Below, one piece after another: positions 53,843 through 61,700 of a stretch of 64,000 nucleotides of DNA. Made by a program: the position numbers and the translations under genes. Source of the DNA: Flavobacterium cheniae (GTDB lineage Bacteria; Bacteroidota; Bacteroidia; Flavobacteriales; Flavobacteriaceae); assembly GCF_004363695.1 (NCBI RefSeq), contig NZ_SNZC01000001.1, positions 201,761 to 265,760 on the forward strand, written 5' to 3'. A model generated the notes under the pieces. The model ran no database searches, was not told the DNA's origin, and was given only the letters and a program-made list of their open reading frames with translations. Position 1 is the stretch's first letter, and each line of letters begins with the position of its first letter.

Positions 53843-55526
53843 ATATATCTGATTTATTAAATATTTTCTGTAGTACTAATGATAATCCAATTGTTAGTAA
53901 AGCTCCAATAAAATTCAACCACAAGTAACCAACAACATCTAGGTAAAAAATATAGAAAATTGCTGTCTGACTAATACATGCCGCAATAAAAACAGCTTTC
54001 CCTTTAACATAATTGATATAGAATCCAATTAAGAAAATCCCTAAAACAGTTCCGTAAAAAATAGAACCAATTATGTTTACTAGCTGAATTAAGTTTTCAA
54101 ACAACGAACTAACACACGCAAATCCGATTGCGACGATTCCCCAAAATACGGTGAAATATTGCGTTGCATATACATAATGTTTGTCAGATTTGGCATTGAC
54201 ATTACGTTTGTAAATATCAATAGCTGATGTAGCACCTAAGGAATTTAAACCCGAAGCACTTGAAGACATGGCAGCGCTAAAGATAACGGCTAAAAGCAAT
54301 CCTAAAAGTCCTTTTGGAAGATAGTTTAAGATGAAATATAGAAAAACATAATCTTTATCGTTGGTTTCGGTTTTCTCGTCTACTTTAGAAATGACCACTT
54401 TGGCTTTTTCTCTTAAATCTTTCTCTTTTAAAGAAAGCGCCACCATTTGTTTTTTTAGAATCGGATTGTCGTATTCGTTATGTTTTAATTGTTCAATATA
54501 GATTTGATTGACAATTTTTTTATCGGTGTTTAATTCCGTTAATTTTTTTTCTAAATTTTCATACGCTTCTTTTTGTTCAGATGTTTTTACTTTTTCAACA
54601 TTAGTTGGGTTAAAATGCAAAGGCGCATCATTAAATTGAAAGAAAACAAACACCAAAACTCCAGTTAGAAGAATAAAAAACTGCATCGGAACTTTCAACA
54701 ATCCGTTCATGATTAATCCCATTTGGCTTTCTTTTACCGATTTTCCAGAAAGATAACGACCTACTTGTGATTGATCGGTGCCGAAGTAGGAAAGCATTAA
54801 AAAAAATCCTCCTGTAATTCCACTCCAAAAGGTGTAACGTGTTTCTGGATTATAAGAAAAATCTAAAATATCCATTTTTCCATTGGCTCCAGCAATGTGT
54901 AATACATTTGAAAAATCAACTTCTTGAGGTAAATTTGCTAAGATGTAGAAGAAAATGATGAACATACCACTCATAATCACAAACATTTGTTGCTTTTGAG
55001 TCACATTCACTGCTTTTGTTCCACCTGTAACAGTGTATACAATTACCAAAATTCCAATGATTATGTTCAGCATATTCAAATTCCAACCTAAAAGTGCTGA
55101 CAAAATAATGGATGGAGCATAAATCGTAATTCCGGTTCCTAAACCTCTTTGGATTAGGAATAAAATAGCCGCTAACGTTCGAGTTTGAATATTAAAACGT
55201 TGTTCTAAATATTCGTAAGCCGTATATACTTTTAATCTGTGATAAATTGGAATAAAAGTATATGCAATTACAATCATCGCTAATGGAAGACCGAAATAGA
55301 ACTGTACAAAACCCATTCCGTCATGATAGGCTTGCCCGGGTGTAGATAAAAAAGTAATGGCACTTGCTTGTGTAGCCATAACCGAAACCCCAACAGTAAA
55401 CCAAGGTGTTTCGTTGTTGTCTAATAAATAATCTTTTACGTTGGCGCTTCCTTTTGTTTTTAAAGCTCCATAAATTACGATAAAAAATAGGGTAGTGGAT
55501 AATACAATCCAATCTAAAACTTCCAT
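53841..55526 (-). CDS. Sodium:solute symporter (SSS family) with a large inserted loop
   Basis: A 561-residue membrane transporter of the SSS/LeuT fold. Helices include VLSTTLFFIVIYG at the start, SVMATQASAITFLSTPGQAYHDG (family opening), YEYLEQRFN, SYFGTDQSQVGRYLSGKS and AVIFSAAMSSSASGLNSLGATSAIDIY (Na+-site region). Between helices, residues about 303-390 form a charged, partly coiled insertion (EKVKTSEQKEAYENLEKK) not found in short family members. Substrate unknown; sialic acid, sugars or amino acids are common. It starts 1 base after a 34-residue membrane peptide gene and probably follows the PIG-L gene in one transcript. Confidence 0.88.
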   Translation of the reverse strand: MEVLDWIVLSTTLFFIVIYGALKTKGSANVKDYLLDNNETPWFTVGVSVMATQASAITFLSTPGQAYHDGMGFVQFYFGLPLAMIVIAYTFIPIYHRLKVYTAYEYLEQRFNIQTRTLAAILFLIQRGLGTGITIYAPSIILSALLGWNLNMLNIIIGILVIVYTVTGGTKAVNVTQKQQMFVIMSGMFIIFFYILANLPQEVDFSNVLHIAGANGKMDILDFSYNPETRYTFWSGITGGFFLMLSYFGTDQSQVGRYLSGKSVKESQMGLIMNGLLKVPMQFFILLTGVLVFVFFQFNDAPLHFNPTNVEKVKTSEQKEAYENLEKKLTELNTDKKIVNQIYIEQLKHNEYDNPILKKQMVALSLKEKDLREKAKVVISKVDEKTETNDKDYVFLYFILNYLPKGLLGLLLAVIFSAAMSSSASGLNSLGATSAIDIYKRNVNAKSDKHYVYATQYFTVFWGIVAIGFACVSSLFENLIQLVNIIGSIFYGTVLGIFLIGFYINYVKGKAVFIAACISQTAIFYIFYLDVVGYLWLNFIGALLTIGLSLVLQKIFNKSDI

Positions 55527-55527
55527 A

Positions 55528-55632
55528 TTAGTTGTATATTTCCATTAGTAAATAGAAAATTAAAATGTATATAGCATTTAAAATCAATACGATGCTATAA
55601 CTTTTTTTCCATTTGTGTTTTTGTTGTTCCAT
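55528..55632 (-). CDS. 34-residue single-helix membrane peptide ahead of the symporter
   Basis: An ATG at 55632 opens a frame of 34 codons ending TAA at 55528, one base before the symporter ATG. The product begins MEQQKHKWKKSYSIVLILNA and ends in MEIYN. It has a basic, polar N-terminus and one hydrophobic helix (about residues 12-29). It fills the 113-base gap between the PIG-L stop and the symporter almost exactly. The layout is that of small accessory subunits co-encoded with SSS and NSS transporters. No sequence family recognised. Confidence 0.65.
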   Translation of the reverse strand: MEQQKHKWKKSYSIVLILNAIYILIFYLLMEIYN

Positions 55633-55639
55633 CACTATT

Positions 55640-58087
55640 TTATTTATCTAAAGCAATCATGTTTGCTAATAATCGATAAGCGCCACTAACGCCTTCTGGT
55701 AGTTCTCTAAAGAAACTCAAACCTGTGTAAATGTAATTTCCTTTACCAAATTTAGCAATTACTAAACCACCTGTTTTTGAAGATTCGCCTTCGTCATTGG
55801 AAGCTAAAATAGGAATAAATTCTGAACTCCATTTGTTTGGATAGTATAAACCTTGTTCTTGTACCCAACCAGTGAAATCTTTTTCAGTGATTTTGTTAGG
55901 TTGATTTAGTACTTTATGACTTGGTGATAAGAAGGTAACCTTTGCATTTTCATCAGTAACACGGTCTCTAGAAAGCACTAATTCGTAAGGTGCTATTTCT
56001 TTGGTAACCAAATTATTAGTGGTGTTGTATTGAATTATTAAATTACCACCTTTTTCTACATATTGAAACAAAATTTTATTTTTGTATTTTAATTCATCAA
56101 CCACATTAAAAGCTCTAATTCCTAAGATTATAGCATCAAATTGTTGTAGTTTTTCTGTTGAAATTTCGTTCGGATTAATTGTTGAAACTTTGAATCCTAG
56201 ATTTTCTAAATTCTTGTTTACTTCATCGCCAGCGCCCATAATGTAACCAATATTTTTGCCTTTAGTTTCAATGTCTAATTTGACTAATTTAGATTCTGAA
56301 GGTACTAAAATGGTTTGTTTTGGAATATGTGGATATTGAATCGTAATTAATTTATCATCAAATGTTTGATTACCAATTTGAGCTTTTGCACTCAACTTTG
56401 TAGCAATTTCGGGTTTGGTTGGATATAGTGTAAACGTGAATTTTTTCTCTTCGTTTTTGGTAGTAATTTCAAATGGAATTTCTTTTGGATTTACTTTCCA
56501 ATCCGCTGGAATATTTAATGATAAAATTCCTTTTGCATTGGCTTTGTGCGCTTTTACCGAAACCGTAATTTCTTTGGATTGTGTTCCGTTAAAAATTATA
56601 ACTTCAGGCTCAATTTTAGTGGTAACATCAGGTAAAACGGTAAAAGGAACATAGGTTTCTCCGTCATCGGGATTGTTGAATTTGTAGCAAATATTCTTTA
56701 CAAATTCAATTGTTTTTCCTTCAATTTCAATGGTGAAAACGACTGGAAAATTTGATGAAACTTCAGGTAAAATTCGAATTGATTTATCCGAAACACGATA
56801 CATTCCTTCAGTTTGTTGTTCTTTTAACCAAAATAAGTTGGAATAATCAACACTTTCGCCAATAATTACATTCTTAAATTGGAAACTTGTTTTTTCGTTG
56901 TTTTTTAAAACAGCATTTTTTGTTTCTAATGGAAGTTGTAACACTTTAACAGAAATCAATTTTGCATTCGACTGACTTCGGTTAATGACTTCAATATTAA
57001 TATTGAAATTACTATCTTTTGTTGTTGTTTCAGTATCGGCAACGGCTTCCATAAACAAACCGCTACACGCTTCAATAATCTTAATAATTTGTTTCGATTT
57101 GATGTCTTTCCAATGCGAATCTTCTAGTTTTTGAATCAAATCATACGCTTTAATCAAATTCGGAATATGAACTGACGGATTTCCAAAGTTGAAATTCTTT
57201 TCAATTTCGTATAAAATTTTTCCAATTTCATTGCCACCTTTTACTCGATTCCAAGACGTGTCAATTCCTTCAAAAAGATTGGTATTACTTGGTAAATCAC
57301 CTTTTAAAAGTTCTAAATATTCGGTTTCGTCGCCACGACTTCCTAAAGTTCCAAAACCTTGACATTTGTGCTGACTTCTACTCAAAGCCGCAATTTCGTT
57401 GTTACTTTTTCCTTTTAATGGATAAAATACATTGGAATTAATAGCTAATAATTTTGATTTATCAGCTGCATCAAACGCTTCCTGACTTCCATAAAACCAC
57501 CAAGACGTGTTGAAAAAGATGCGTTTTGGTTGGTGTTTTACTAAATCATATGCTTCCAAACTCAACATAGCCGAAGCTGTGTGATGTCCGTGAGTAGTTC
57601 CAGGCGTGTTGTGGCTAAAACGGTTTACGATAATATCTGGACGGAAAGTTTCAATGACTTGAATAACATCTTCCATAACTTCTTCTTTGTTCCAAATGGC
57701 AAAAGTTTCATTTGGTTCTTTCGAAAATCCGAAATCGTTGGCGCGTGTAAAAAACTGTTCGCCACCATCAATTCTTCTGGCTGCTAATAATTCTTGAGTT
57801 CTAATAGCTCCTAACTTTTCTCGTAATTCAGTTCCAATTAAATTTTGCCCGCCATCGCCACGCGTTAACGATAAATAAGCGGTTTGTGCGTGGTAATGAT
57901 TTGAAAAATAGGTGATAAGTTTTGTGTTTTCATCATCAGGATGTGCTGCTACGTAGAGTACTTTTCCTAAGAAATTAAGCTTTTGAACTTGTTCGTAAAT
58001 TTCAACAGAGTTCAGTTTTTGTGGTGCTTGCGCAAATGTGATTATTGAAATTAAAAATATAAATATTGAAGTAAAGCTTCTTTTCAT
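55640..58087 (-). CDS. PIG-L/LmbE family deacetylase with C-terminal extension
   Basis: An 815-residue exported protein (signal peptide about 1-20, FLISIITFAQ). The zinc deacetylase domain is N-terminal: AAHPDDE (48-53) and THGHHTASAM (H166, H168, H169). Simple PIG-L enzymes have about 230 residues. Here about 550 more follow: beta-sandwich segments (about 330-600, FPVVFTIEIEGKTIEFV, EVIIFNGTQSKEITVSV) and a C-terminal glutamine-amidotransferase-like alpha/beta domain (about 610-810, FDAIILGIRAFNV, GGNLIIQYNT). The substrate is likely an N-acetylated sugar. The downstream symporter with its small peptide could import the product (inference). Confidence 0.88.
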   Translation of the reverse strand: MKRSFTSIFIFLISIITFAQAPQKLNSVEIYEQVQKLNFLGKVLYVAAHPDDENTKLITYFSNHYHAQTAYLSLTRGDGGQNLIGTELREKLGAIRTQELLAARRIDGGEQFFTRANDFGFSKEPNETFAIWNKEEVMEDVIQVIETFRPDIIVNRFSHNTPGTTHGHHTASAMLSLEAYDLVKHQPKRIFFNTSWWFYGSQEAFDAADKSKLLAINSNVFYPLKGKSNNEIAALSRSQHKCQGFGTLGSRGDETEYLELLKGDLPSNTNLFEGIDTSWNRVKGGNEIGKILYEIEKNFNFGNPSVHIPNLIKAYDLIQKLEDSHWKDIKSKQIIKIIEACSGLFMEAVADTETTTKDSNFNINIEVINRSQSNAKLISVKVLQLPLETKNAVLKNNEKTSFQFKNVIIGESVDYSNLFWLKEQQTEGMYRVSDKSIRILPEVSSNFPVVFTIEIEGKTIEFVKNICYKFNNPDDGETYVPFTVLPDVTTKIEPEVIIFNGTQSKEITVSVKAHKANAKGILSLNIPADWKVNPKEIPFEITTKNEEKKFTFTLYPTKPEIATKLSAKAQIGNQTFDDKLITIQYPHIPKQTILVPSESKLVKLDIETKGKNIGYIMGAGDEVNKNLENLGFKVSTINPNEISTEKLQQFDAIILGIRAFNVVDELKYKNKILFQYVEKGGNLIIQYNTTNNLVTKEIAPYELVLSRDRVTDENAKVTFLSPSHKVLNQPNKITEKDFTGWVQEQGLYYPNKWSSEFIPILASNDEGESSKTGGLVIAKFGKGNYIYTGLSFFRELPEGVSGAYRLLANMIALDK

Positions 58088-58121
58088 TGCAGTGGTTTTG
58101 TTTCAAAAATAAGGAAATAAA

Positions 58122-58150
58122 AAAAAGGAAGTTTTAATCACTTCCTTTTT
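58122..58150 (-). terminator. Terminator after the MscS gene
   Basis: AAAAAGGAAGT pairs with ACTTCCTTTTT around a 7-base loop with T-tails. It ends the leftward five-gene series 61593-58172 and lies just ahead of the PIG-L start. Confidence 0.88.
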
Positions 58151-58171
58151 AACACTATTTTATAAGTTGAT

Positions 58172-58708
58172 TTAATCAAAAAATTCTTTTTCTTCAGTAG
58201 TATCCTTTAATACAGAAACCCCTTTTTGCATCAGTAAATTGTTTGGATATGTTATAATTTCGCCATTTGCAGCTTTTAGAATTACATAAAATGCTTTAAT
58301 ATCATGAATTTCACCTTCTACAGGATTTTCTTTATCTTGAATTCTAATTTTATCTCCAATTTTAAATGGATAAGAAAAAAATAAAATAATTCCAGCTGTA
58401 ATGTTACTCAAAATTGACCATTGCGCAAACGAAGCAACTCCAGCAACGGCAAAAACAGAGGAAATAAATAGAAATATTTGATCTTTTTTTACACCCCAAA
58501 TAATTACAATAGAAATAAACGCTAAAATGCCTAATAATAAGTAAATATACTTGATAACTAGATTACTACGATGTTCTAAAACTTCGTTTAAAGTAGCGTA
58601 TTTTCGAACTAGTTTTTTTGAGCTAACTCTTAATATAAAGTAAAGAAATAACACTACAATGGTTGCTATTTCTTGGTCTAAATAAGGATTATTTATTAAT
58701 TCAAACAT
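58172..58708 (-). CDS. Small mechanosensitive channel (MscS family)
   Basis: A 178-residue protein with three helices (about 12-30, 48-70 and 78-110) and a short beta domain (KIGDKIRIQDKENPVEGEIHDIKAFYVILKAANGEIITYPNNLLM). The pore helix carries the small-residue pattern SVFAVAGVASFAQWSILSNITAG. At 178 residues it is shorter than MscS of E. coli (286) because the C-terminal alpha/beta cage is missing. It overlaps the maf stop by 8 bases and is last in its operon. Confidence 0.87.
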   Translation of the reverse strand: MFELINNPYLDQEIATIVVLFLYFILRVSSKKLVRKYATLNEVLEHRSNLVIKYIYLLLGILAFISIVIIWGVKKDQIFLFISSVFAVAGVASFAQWSILSNITAGIILFFSYPFKIGDKIRIQDKENPVEGEIHDIKAFYVILKAANGEIITYPNNLLMQKGVSVLKDTTEEKEFFD

Positions 58709-59285
58709 AATTCATTAATTTTTGAAATAACATTTCTGTTGGTAAACCTACAACATTAGTATAAGAACCTTCAATTTTTGAAATTCCAATTAAACCTATC
58801 CAATCTTGAATTCCGTAGCTTCCGGCTTTATCAAAAGGTTGGTAATTATTTAAATAATAAGTAATGGCTTCGTCAGATAAATTAGCAAAAGTAACTTTGG
58901 TAACACAATGAAAAACATCAGTTTTATCAATGGATTTCAAACAAACAGAAGTAATTACTTCATGCGTTTGATTAGCCAATTGTTGCAACATTTTAAATGC
59001 ATCATCATAATCCTTTGGTTTGCCCAAAGCTTTTCCATTTAACCAAACAATGGTATCACTTGTGACTAAAACATCGTTTTCTTCCAATTCATTTTCGAAA
59101 GCACTTGCTTTTAATTCGGCTAAGAAATTAGTGATTTCTTCCGCTTGTAAATGTTCTGGATAGATTTCTTCAATTTCTTTTAGGCGAATGGTGTAATGCA
59201 AATCCATTTCCTTAAAAAACTGCTGTCTTCTTGGTGAACCCGAAGCTAGAATGATGTTGATTTTATTTAGTTTTTCTTTAAGCAT
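58701..59285 (-). CDS. maf: Maf family nucleotide pyrophosphatase
   Basis: A 194-residue house-cleaning enzyme that hydrolyses dTTP, UTP or modified nucleotides. The signature ILASGSPRRQQFFKEM, the ALGKPKDYDDAFKML stretch, DKAGSYGIQD and SYTNVVGLP are all present. YhdE-type (dTTP/UTP) activity is likely. It overlaps both neighbours by 8 bases, showing tight coupling with the UbiA and MscS genes. Confidence 0.94.
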   Translation of the reverse strand: MLKEKLNKINIILASGSPRRQQFFKEMDLHYTIRLKEIEEIYPEHLQAEEITNFLAELKASAFENELEENDVLVTSDTIVWLNGKALGKPKDYDDAFKMLQQLANQTHEVITSVCLKSIDKTDVFHCVTKVTFANLSDEAITYYLNNYQPFDKAGSYGIQDWIGLIGISKIEGSYTNVVGLPTEMLFQKLMNYV

Positions 59286-60201
59286 TGGCTAATTTTAAAT
59301 TGAAAACGATAACAGCAACTGATAAAATTCCGAAAAACAATATGATTTTCAAAACCAAACTCAAGTGATGAAATTCTTTCTTATTTGCAGCATTTATAAG
59401 TTTTACTCCAAAATAAATTAGTGGTCCAACGATTAGAACCATTGCATAATATACCACATAATCCAATTCGAATAAATTAGAATTTACATAATAGGCTAAA
59501 ATCCCAATAGAAAGGACAGTTAAAACACCAACAATTATCTTCGTTTTTTGAACTCCGATAGCAATAGGTAAGGTATTAATTCCCGATTGATAATCGCCAT
59601 CTATATCTTCTAAATCTTTTACAATTTCACGAATTAAATTGATGATAAAAGCAAAAATGGCATAATGCATTAAAATATCAAAAGCTTCTTTCATTCTAAA
59701 TCGGTTATCCACATCAATTGCAGGCAAAATGTCAAATAGTCCAATGATGATGATACTTGTAGAAAGCATTAACGCCACAACTACATTTCCAAGAACTGGA
59801 ATTTGTTTAAAACTTGTAGCATACATGTAAAGCAATGTGGCTACTAAAATAAACATCGAAGCAAACGTAGGTTTGTAAATAACATTTGAAAGATAAAACC
59901 CAATTCCAACTCCAACAATAGTTAATCCTATGTACCAATTATACGCCACCGTTTCCGAAATAGAAACACCAACCACGCGGTTTTGAGGTTTTGCAATTTC
60001 GTCGGTATCTTGATCCATAATATTATTGATGACATAGCCACCAGCTGCAATGCACACTGTTGCAAAGATTAACAAGATGTAATTAAAATCGGTTAAGGCT
60101 AAATCTACATATGATTGTTTTAAAAATAAATAACGAAATACTAATTGCATAAAGGCTAGCATTAGTAAGTTTTGGAATCGAATTAGTTTTAAGTATTTCA
60201 T
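59278..60201 (-). CDS. UbiA-type prenyltransferase, geranylgeranylglyceryl-phosphate synthase-like
   Basis: A 307-residue membrane enzyme with about nine helices. First aspartate motif NNIMDQDTDEIAKPQNR (N-x3-D-x2-D region, about 61-77) and second motif DLEDIDGDYQSGINTLPIAIG (about 196-216). In Bacteroidetes this gene is usually annotated geranylgeranylglycerol-phosphate geranylgeranyltransferase by likeness to an archaeal lipid enzyme; the real prenyl acceptor is unknown. It overlaps maf by 8 bases. The 122-base gap upstream holds several repeats. Confidence 0.87.
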   Translation of the reverse strand: MKYLKLIRFQNLLMLAFMQLVFRYLFLKQSYVDLALTDFNYILLIFATVCIAAGGYVINNIMDQDTDEIAKPQNRVVGVSISETVAYNWYIGLTIVGVGIGFYLSNVIYKPTFASMFILVATLLYMYATSFKQIPVLGNVVVALMLSTSIIIIGLFDILPAIDVDNRFRMKEAFDILMHYAIFAFIINLIREIVKDLEDIDGDYQSGINTLPIAIGVQKTKIIVGVLTVLSIGILAYYVNSNLFELDYVVYYAMVLIVGPLIYFGVKLINAANKKEFHHLSLVLKIILFFGILSVAVIVFNLKLANA

Positions 60202-60208
60202 GTTTTTT

Positions 60209-60236
60209 TTTGTTTCAAGTTTCAGGTTTCAAGTTT
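60209..60236. repeat. Heptamer repeat, copy 2
   Basis: Identical over 28 bases to 51564-51591 and in the same position, 7 bases upstream of the start codon of a leftward gene (UbiA at 60201). It is made of 7-bp TTGAAAC/CTGAAAC units on the minus strand. Confidence 0.85.
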
Positions 60237-60266
60237 TTACACAGAACTTTTCCGATTTTTTTGCGC

Positions 60267-60280
60267 CCCGAAGCTTCGGG
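60267..60280. repeat. CCCGAAGCTTCGGG palindrome with TTTGCG repeats
   Basis: A perfect 14-bp GC-rich palindrome in AT-rich DNA, followed at 60281-60313 by repeated TTTGCG units (GACTTTGCGTTCTTTGCG). With the heptamers at 60209 it fills most of the gap between the kdsC-like and UbiA genes. The motif looks like a dispersed repeat. Confidence 0.65.
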
Positions 60281-60323
60281 ATTTGCGAAGAGACTTTGCG
60301 TTCTTTGCGTTAAAAATCAACTT

Positions 60324-60851
60324 TTAATCAAACTTCGCATCAAAATGTTCCATCCATTTGCCTTGTACTTTCATTACTTGTTCTATGACATCACGAACAG
60401 CACCTTTTCCGCCTTCTACGTGCGAAATATATTTAGACAAGCCTTTGATTTCTGGCACAGCATTTTGTGGACACGTTGGTAATCCTACTAGTTTCATTAC
60501 GTGATAATCTGGAATATCGTCACCCATATATAACACGTTTTCAGGTTTGATATTGTAAATATCTGAGAATTCTTTGAACGTTTCTACTTTATCAGAAACA
60601 CCCAGATGAATATCGGTAATACCCAAATTTCTCAAGCGAACGCGAACTCCTTCATTGCTTCCGCCTGAAATAATACAAACAGTGTAGCCATTTTCGACAG
60701 CGGCTTTCATGGCATAACCATCTCTAATGTTCATATTACGAAGCATTTCGCCTGTTGGGGTTACGTGAATAGTTCCATCGGTTAACACTCCATCTACGTC
60801 GAAGATGAAAGTGGTGATTTCGTTCATGAGTTCTTTATAACTTTTTGACAT
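60324..60851 (-). CDS. KdsC-like HAD phosphatase
   Basis: A 175-residue C0-type HAD phosphatase without a cap domain. Motif I FDVDGVLTDG (nucleophile about D17), motif II IISGGSNE, motif III lysine in VSDKVETF, motif IV MGDDIPDYHVM. This matches KDO-8-phosphate phosphatase, which acts in lipopolysaccharide core synthesis; N-acylneuraminate-9-phosphate phosphatase is the alternative. Its first 17 bases overlap the DUF2520 gene, so the two are translationally coupled. A start at the next ATG (60827) is possible. Confidence 0.9.
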   Translation of the reverse strand: MSKSYKELMNEITTFIFDVDGVLTDGTIHVTPTGEMLRNMNIRDGYAMKAAVENGYTVCIISGGSNEGVRVRLRNLGITDIHLGVSDKVETFKEFSDIYNIKPENVLYMGDDIPDYHVMKLVGLPTCPQNAVPEIKGLSKYISHVEGGKGAVRDVIEQVMKVQGKWMEHFDAKFD

Positions 60852-61593
60852 GTTGTATCGATTGTGTAAGTAATTGATATAGGTTTTTATATTCGGGATT
60901 TTCTAAGAAATCTAAATGTTTTTCAATGGTTTTAGTGTCGTTTCGTAAGGCTGGACCCGTTTGTGCTTCTCTTGGTGAAAGTTCCATGATTTTATGAGCC
61001 GTTTCCTGAATTAACGGATGCAATACTTCAAATGGCACGTTATTTTCCTCGCAAATTTCATTTCCAATTAGGTACAAATGATTTACAAAATTACAAACAA
61101 AAACAGCAGCTACGTGCAAACTTTTGCGTTGTTCTGAAGTAATTCTAACTACTTTTTGTGAAATACAATTGCCTAATTTTTCTAAAAGTTGGTAATCAGC
61201 TTCATTTTCAGCTTCCAAGCAAATAGGAATAGGAGAGAAGTCGATTTCTTTCCCTTTAGTAAAGGTTTGAAGCGGATAAAAAACGCCTTTTCGATTCTTA
61301 TCATTCAAAACAGAAATTGCAGATGAACCCGAAGTATGCACCACCAAACGATTTTCAAAAGGTAATTGTGCTGAAACTTCCGCAATAGCGTTATCTGAAA
61401 CCGAAATAATGTACAAATCAGCTTCTTTAATTTCTTGATAATCAGAAGTAATTTTGGTTGCTGGTAATAAATGGGATAAATGAATTGGATTACGAGCAAA
61501 CGCTTGCACCAAATTCACATTTTTAGCTTGCATCAATACTTGAATTAAGTGTTGCGCCACATTTCCTGAACCGATTAAAACGACTTTTATCAT
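60835..61593 (-). CDS. Rossmann-fold DUF2520 protein
   Basis: A 252-residue protein with an N-terminal NAD(P)-binding Rossmann domain (VVLIGSGNVAQHLIQVL, GxGxxA type) related to pyrroline-5-carboxylate reductase. It has a C-terminal helical DUF2520 domain (about 120-250, HVAAVFVCNFVNHLYLIGNEI). Family function unknown; probably a dehydrogenase. It heads the leftward operon with the KdsC-like, UbiA-like, Maf and MscS genes. No promoter of the standard type is obvious upstream. Confidence 0.88.
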   Translation of the reverse strand: MIKVVLIGSGNVAQHLIQVLMQAKNVNLVQAFARNPIHLSHLLPATKITSDYQEIKEADLYIISVSDNAIAEVSAQLPFENRLVVHTSGSSAISVLNDKNRKGVFYPLQTFTKGKEIDFSPIPICLEAENEADYQLLEKLGNCISQKVVRITSEQRKSLHVAAVFVCNFVNHLYLIGNEICEENNVPFEVLHPLIQETAHKIMELSPREAQTGPALRNDTKTIEKHLDFLENPEYKNLYQLLTQSIQHVKKL

Positions 61594-61651
61594 GGCGCTA
61601 AAATAGTGAATTTTGAGGAAATTTTGTAATCTAAATAGGATTAGATTATTC

Positions 61652-61681
61652 TTTGATATGTAAGGAATTATATTACTTTTG
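61652..61681 (+). promoter_or_regulatory. Promoter of the T9SS LRR protein gene
   Basis: TTTG at 61652-61655, 18 bases, then TACTTTTG at 61674-61681. The transcript would begin near 61685, which excludes an ATG at 61653 and supports the start at 61701. Confidence 0.7.
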
Positions 61682-61700
61682 TTTCATTAATTTCTTACAA

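Noticed and set aside
61653..61700. Upstream ATG for the LRR protein
   Set aside because: The promoter -7 element at 61674-61681 lies downstream of it, and the signal peptide begins at 61701.
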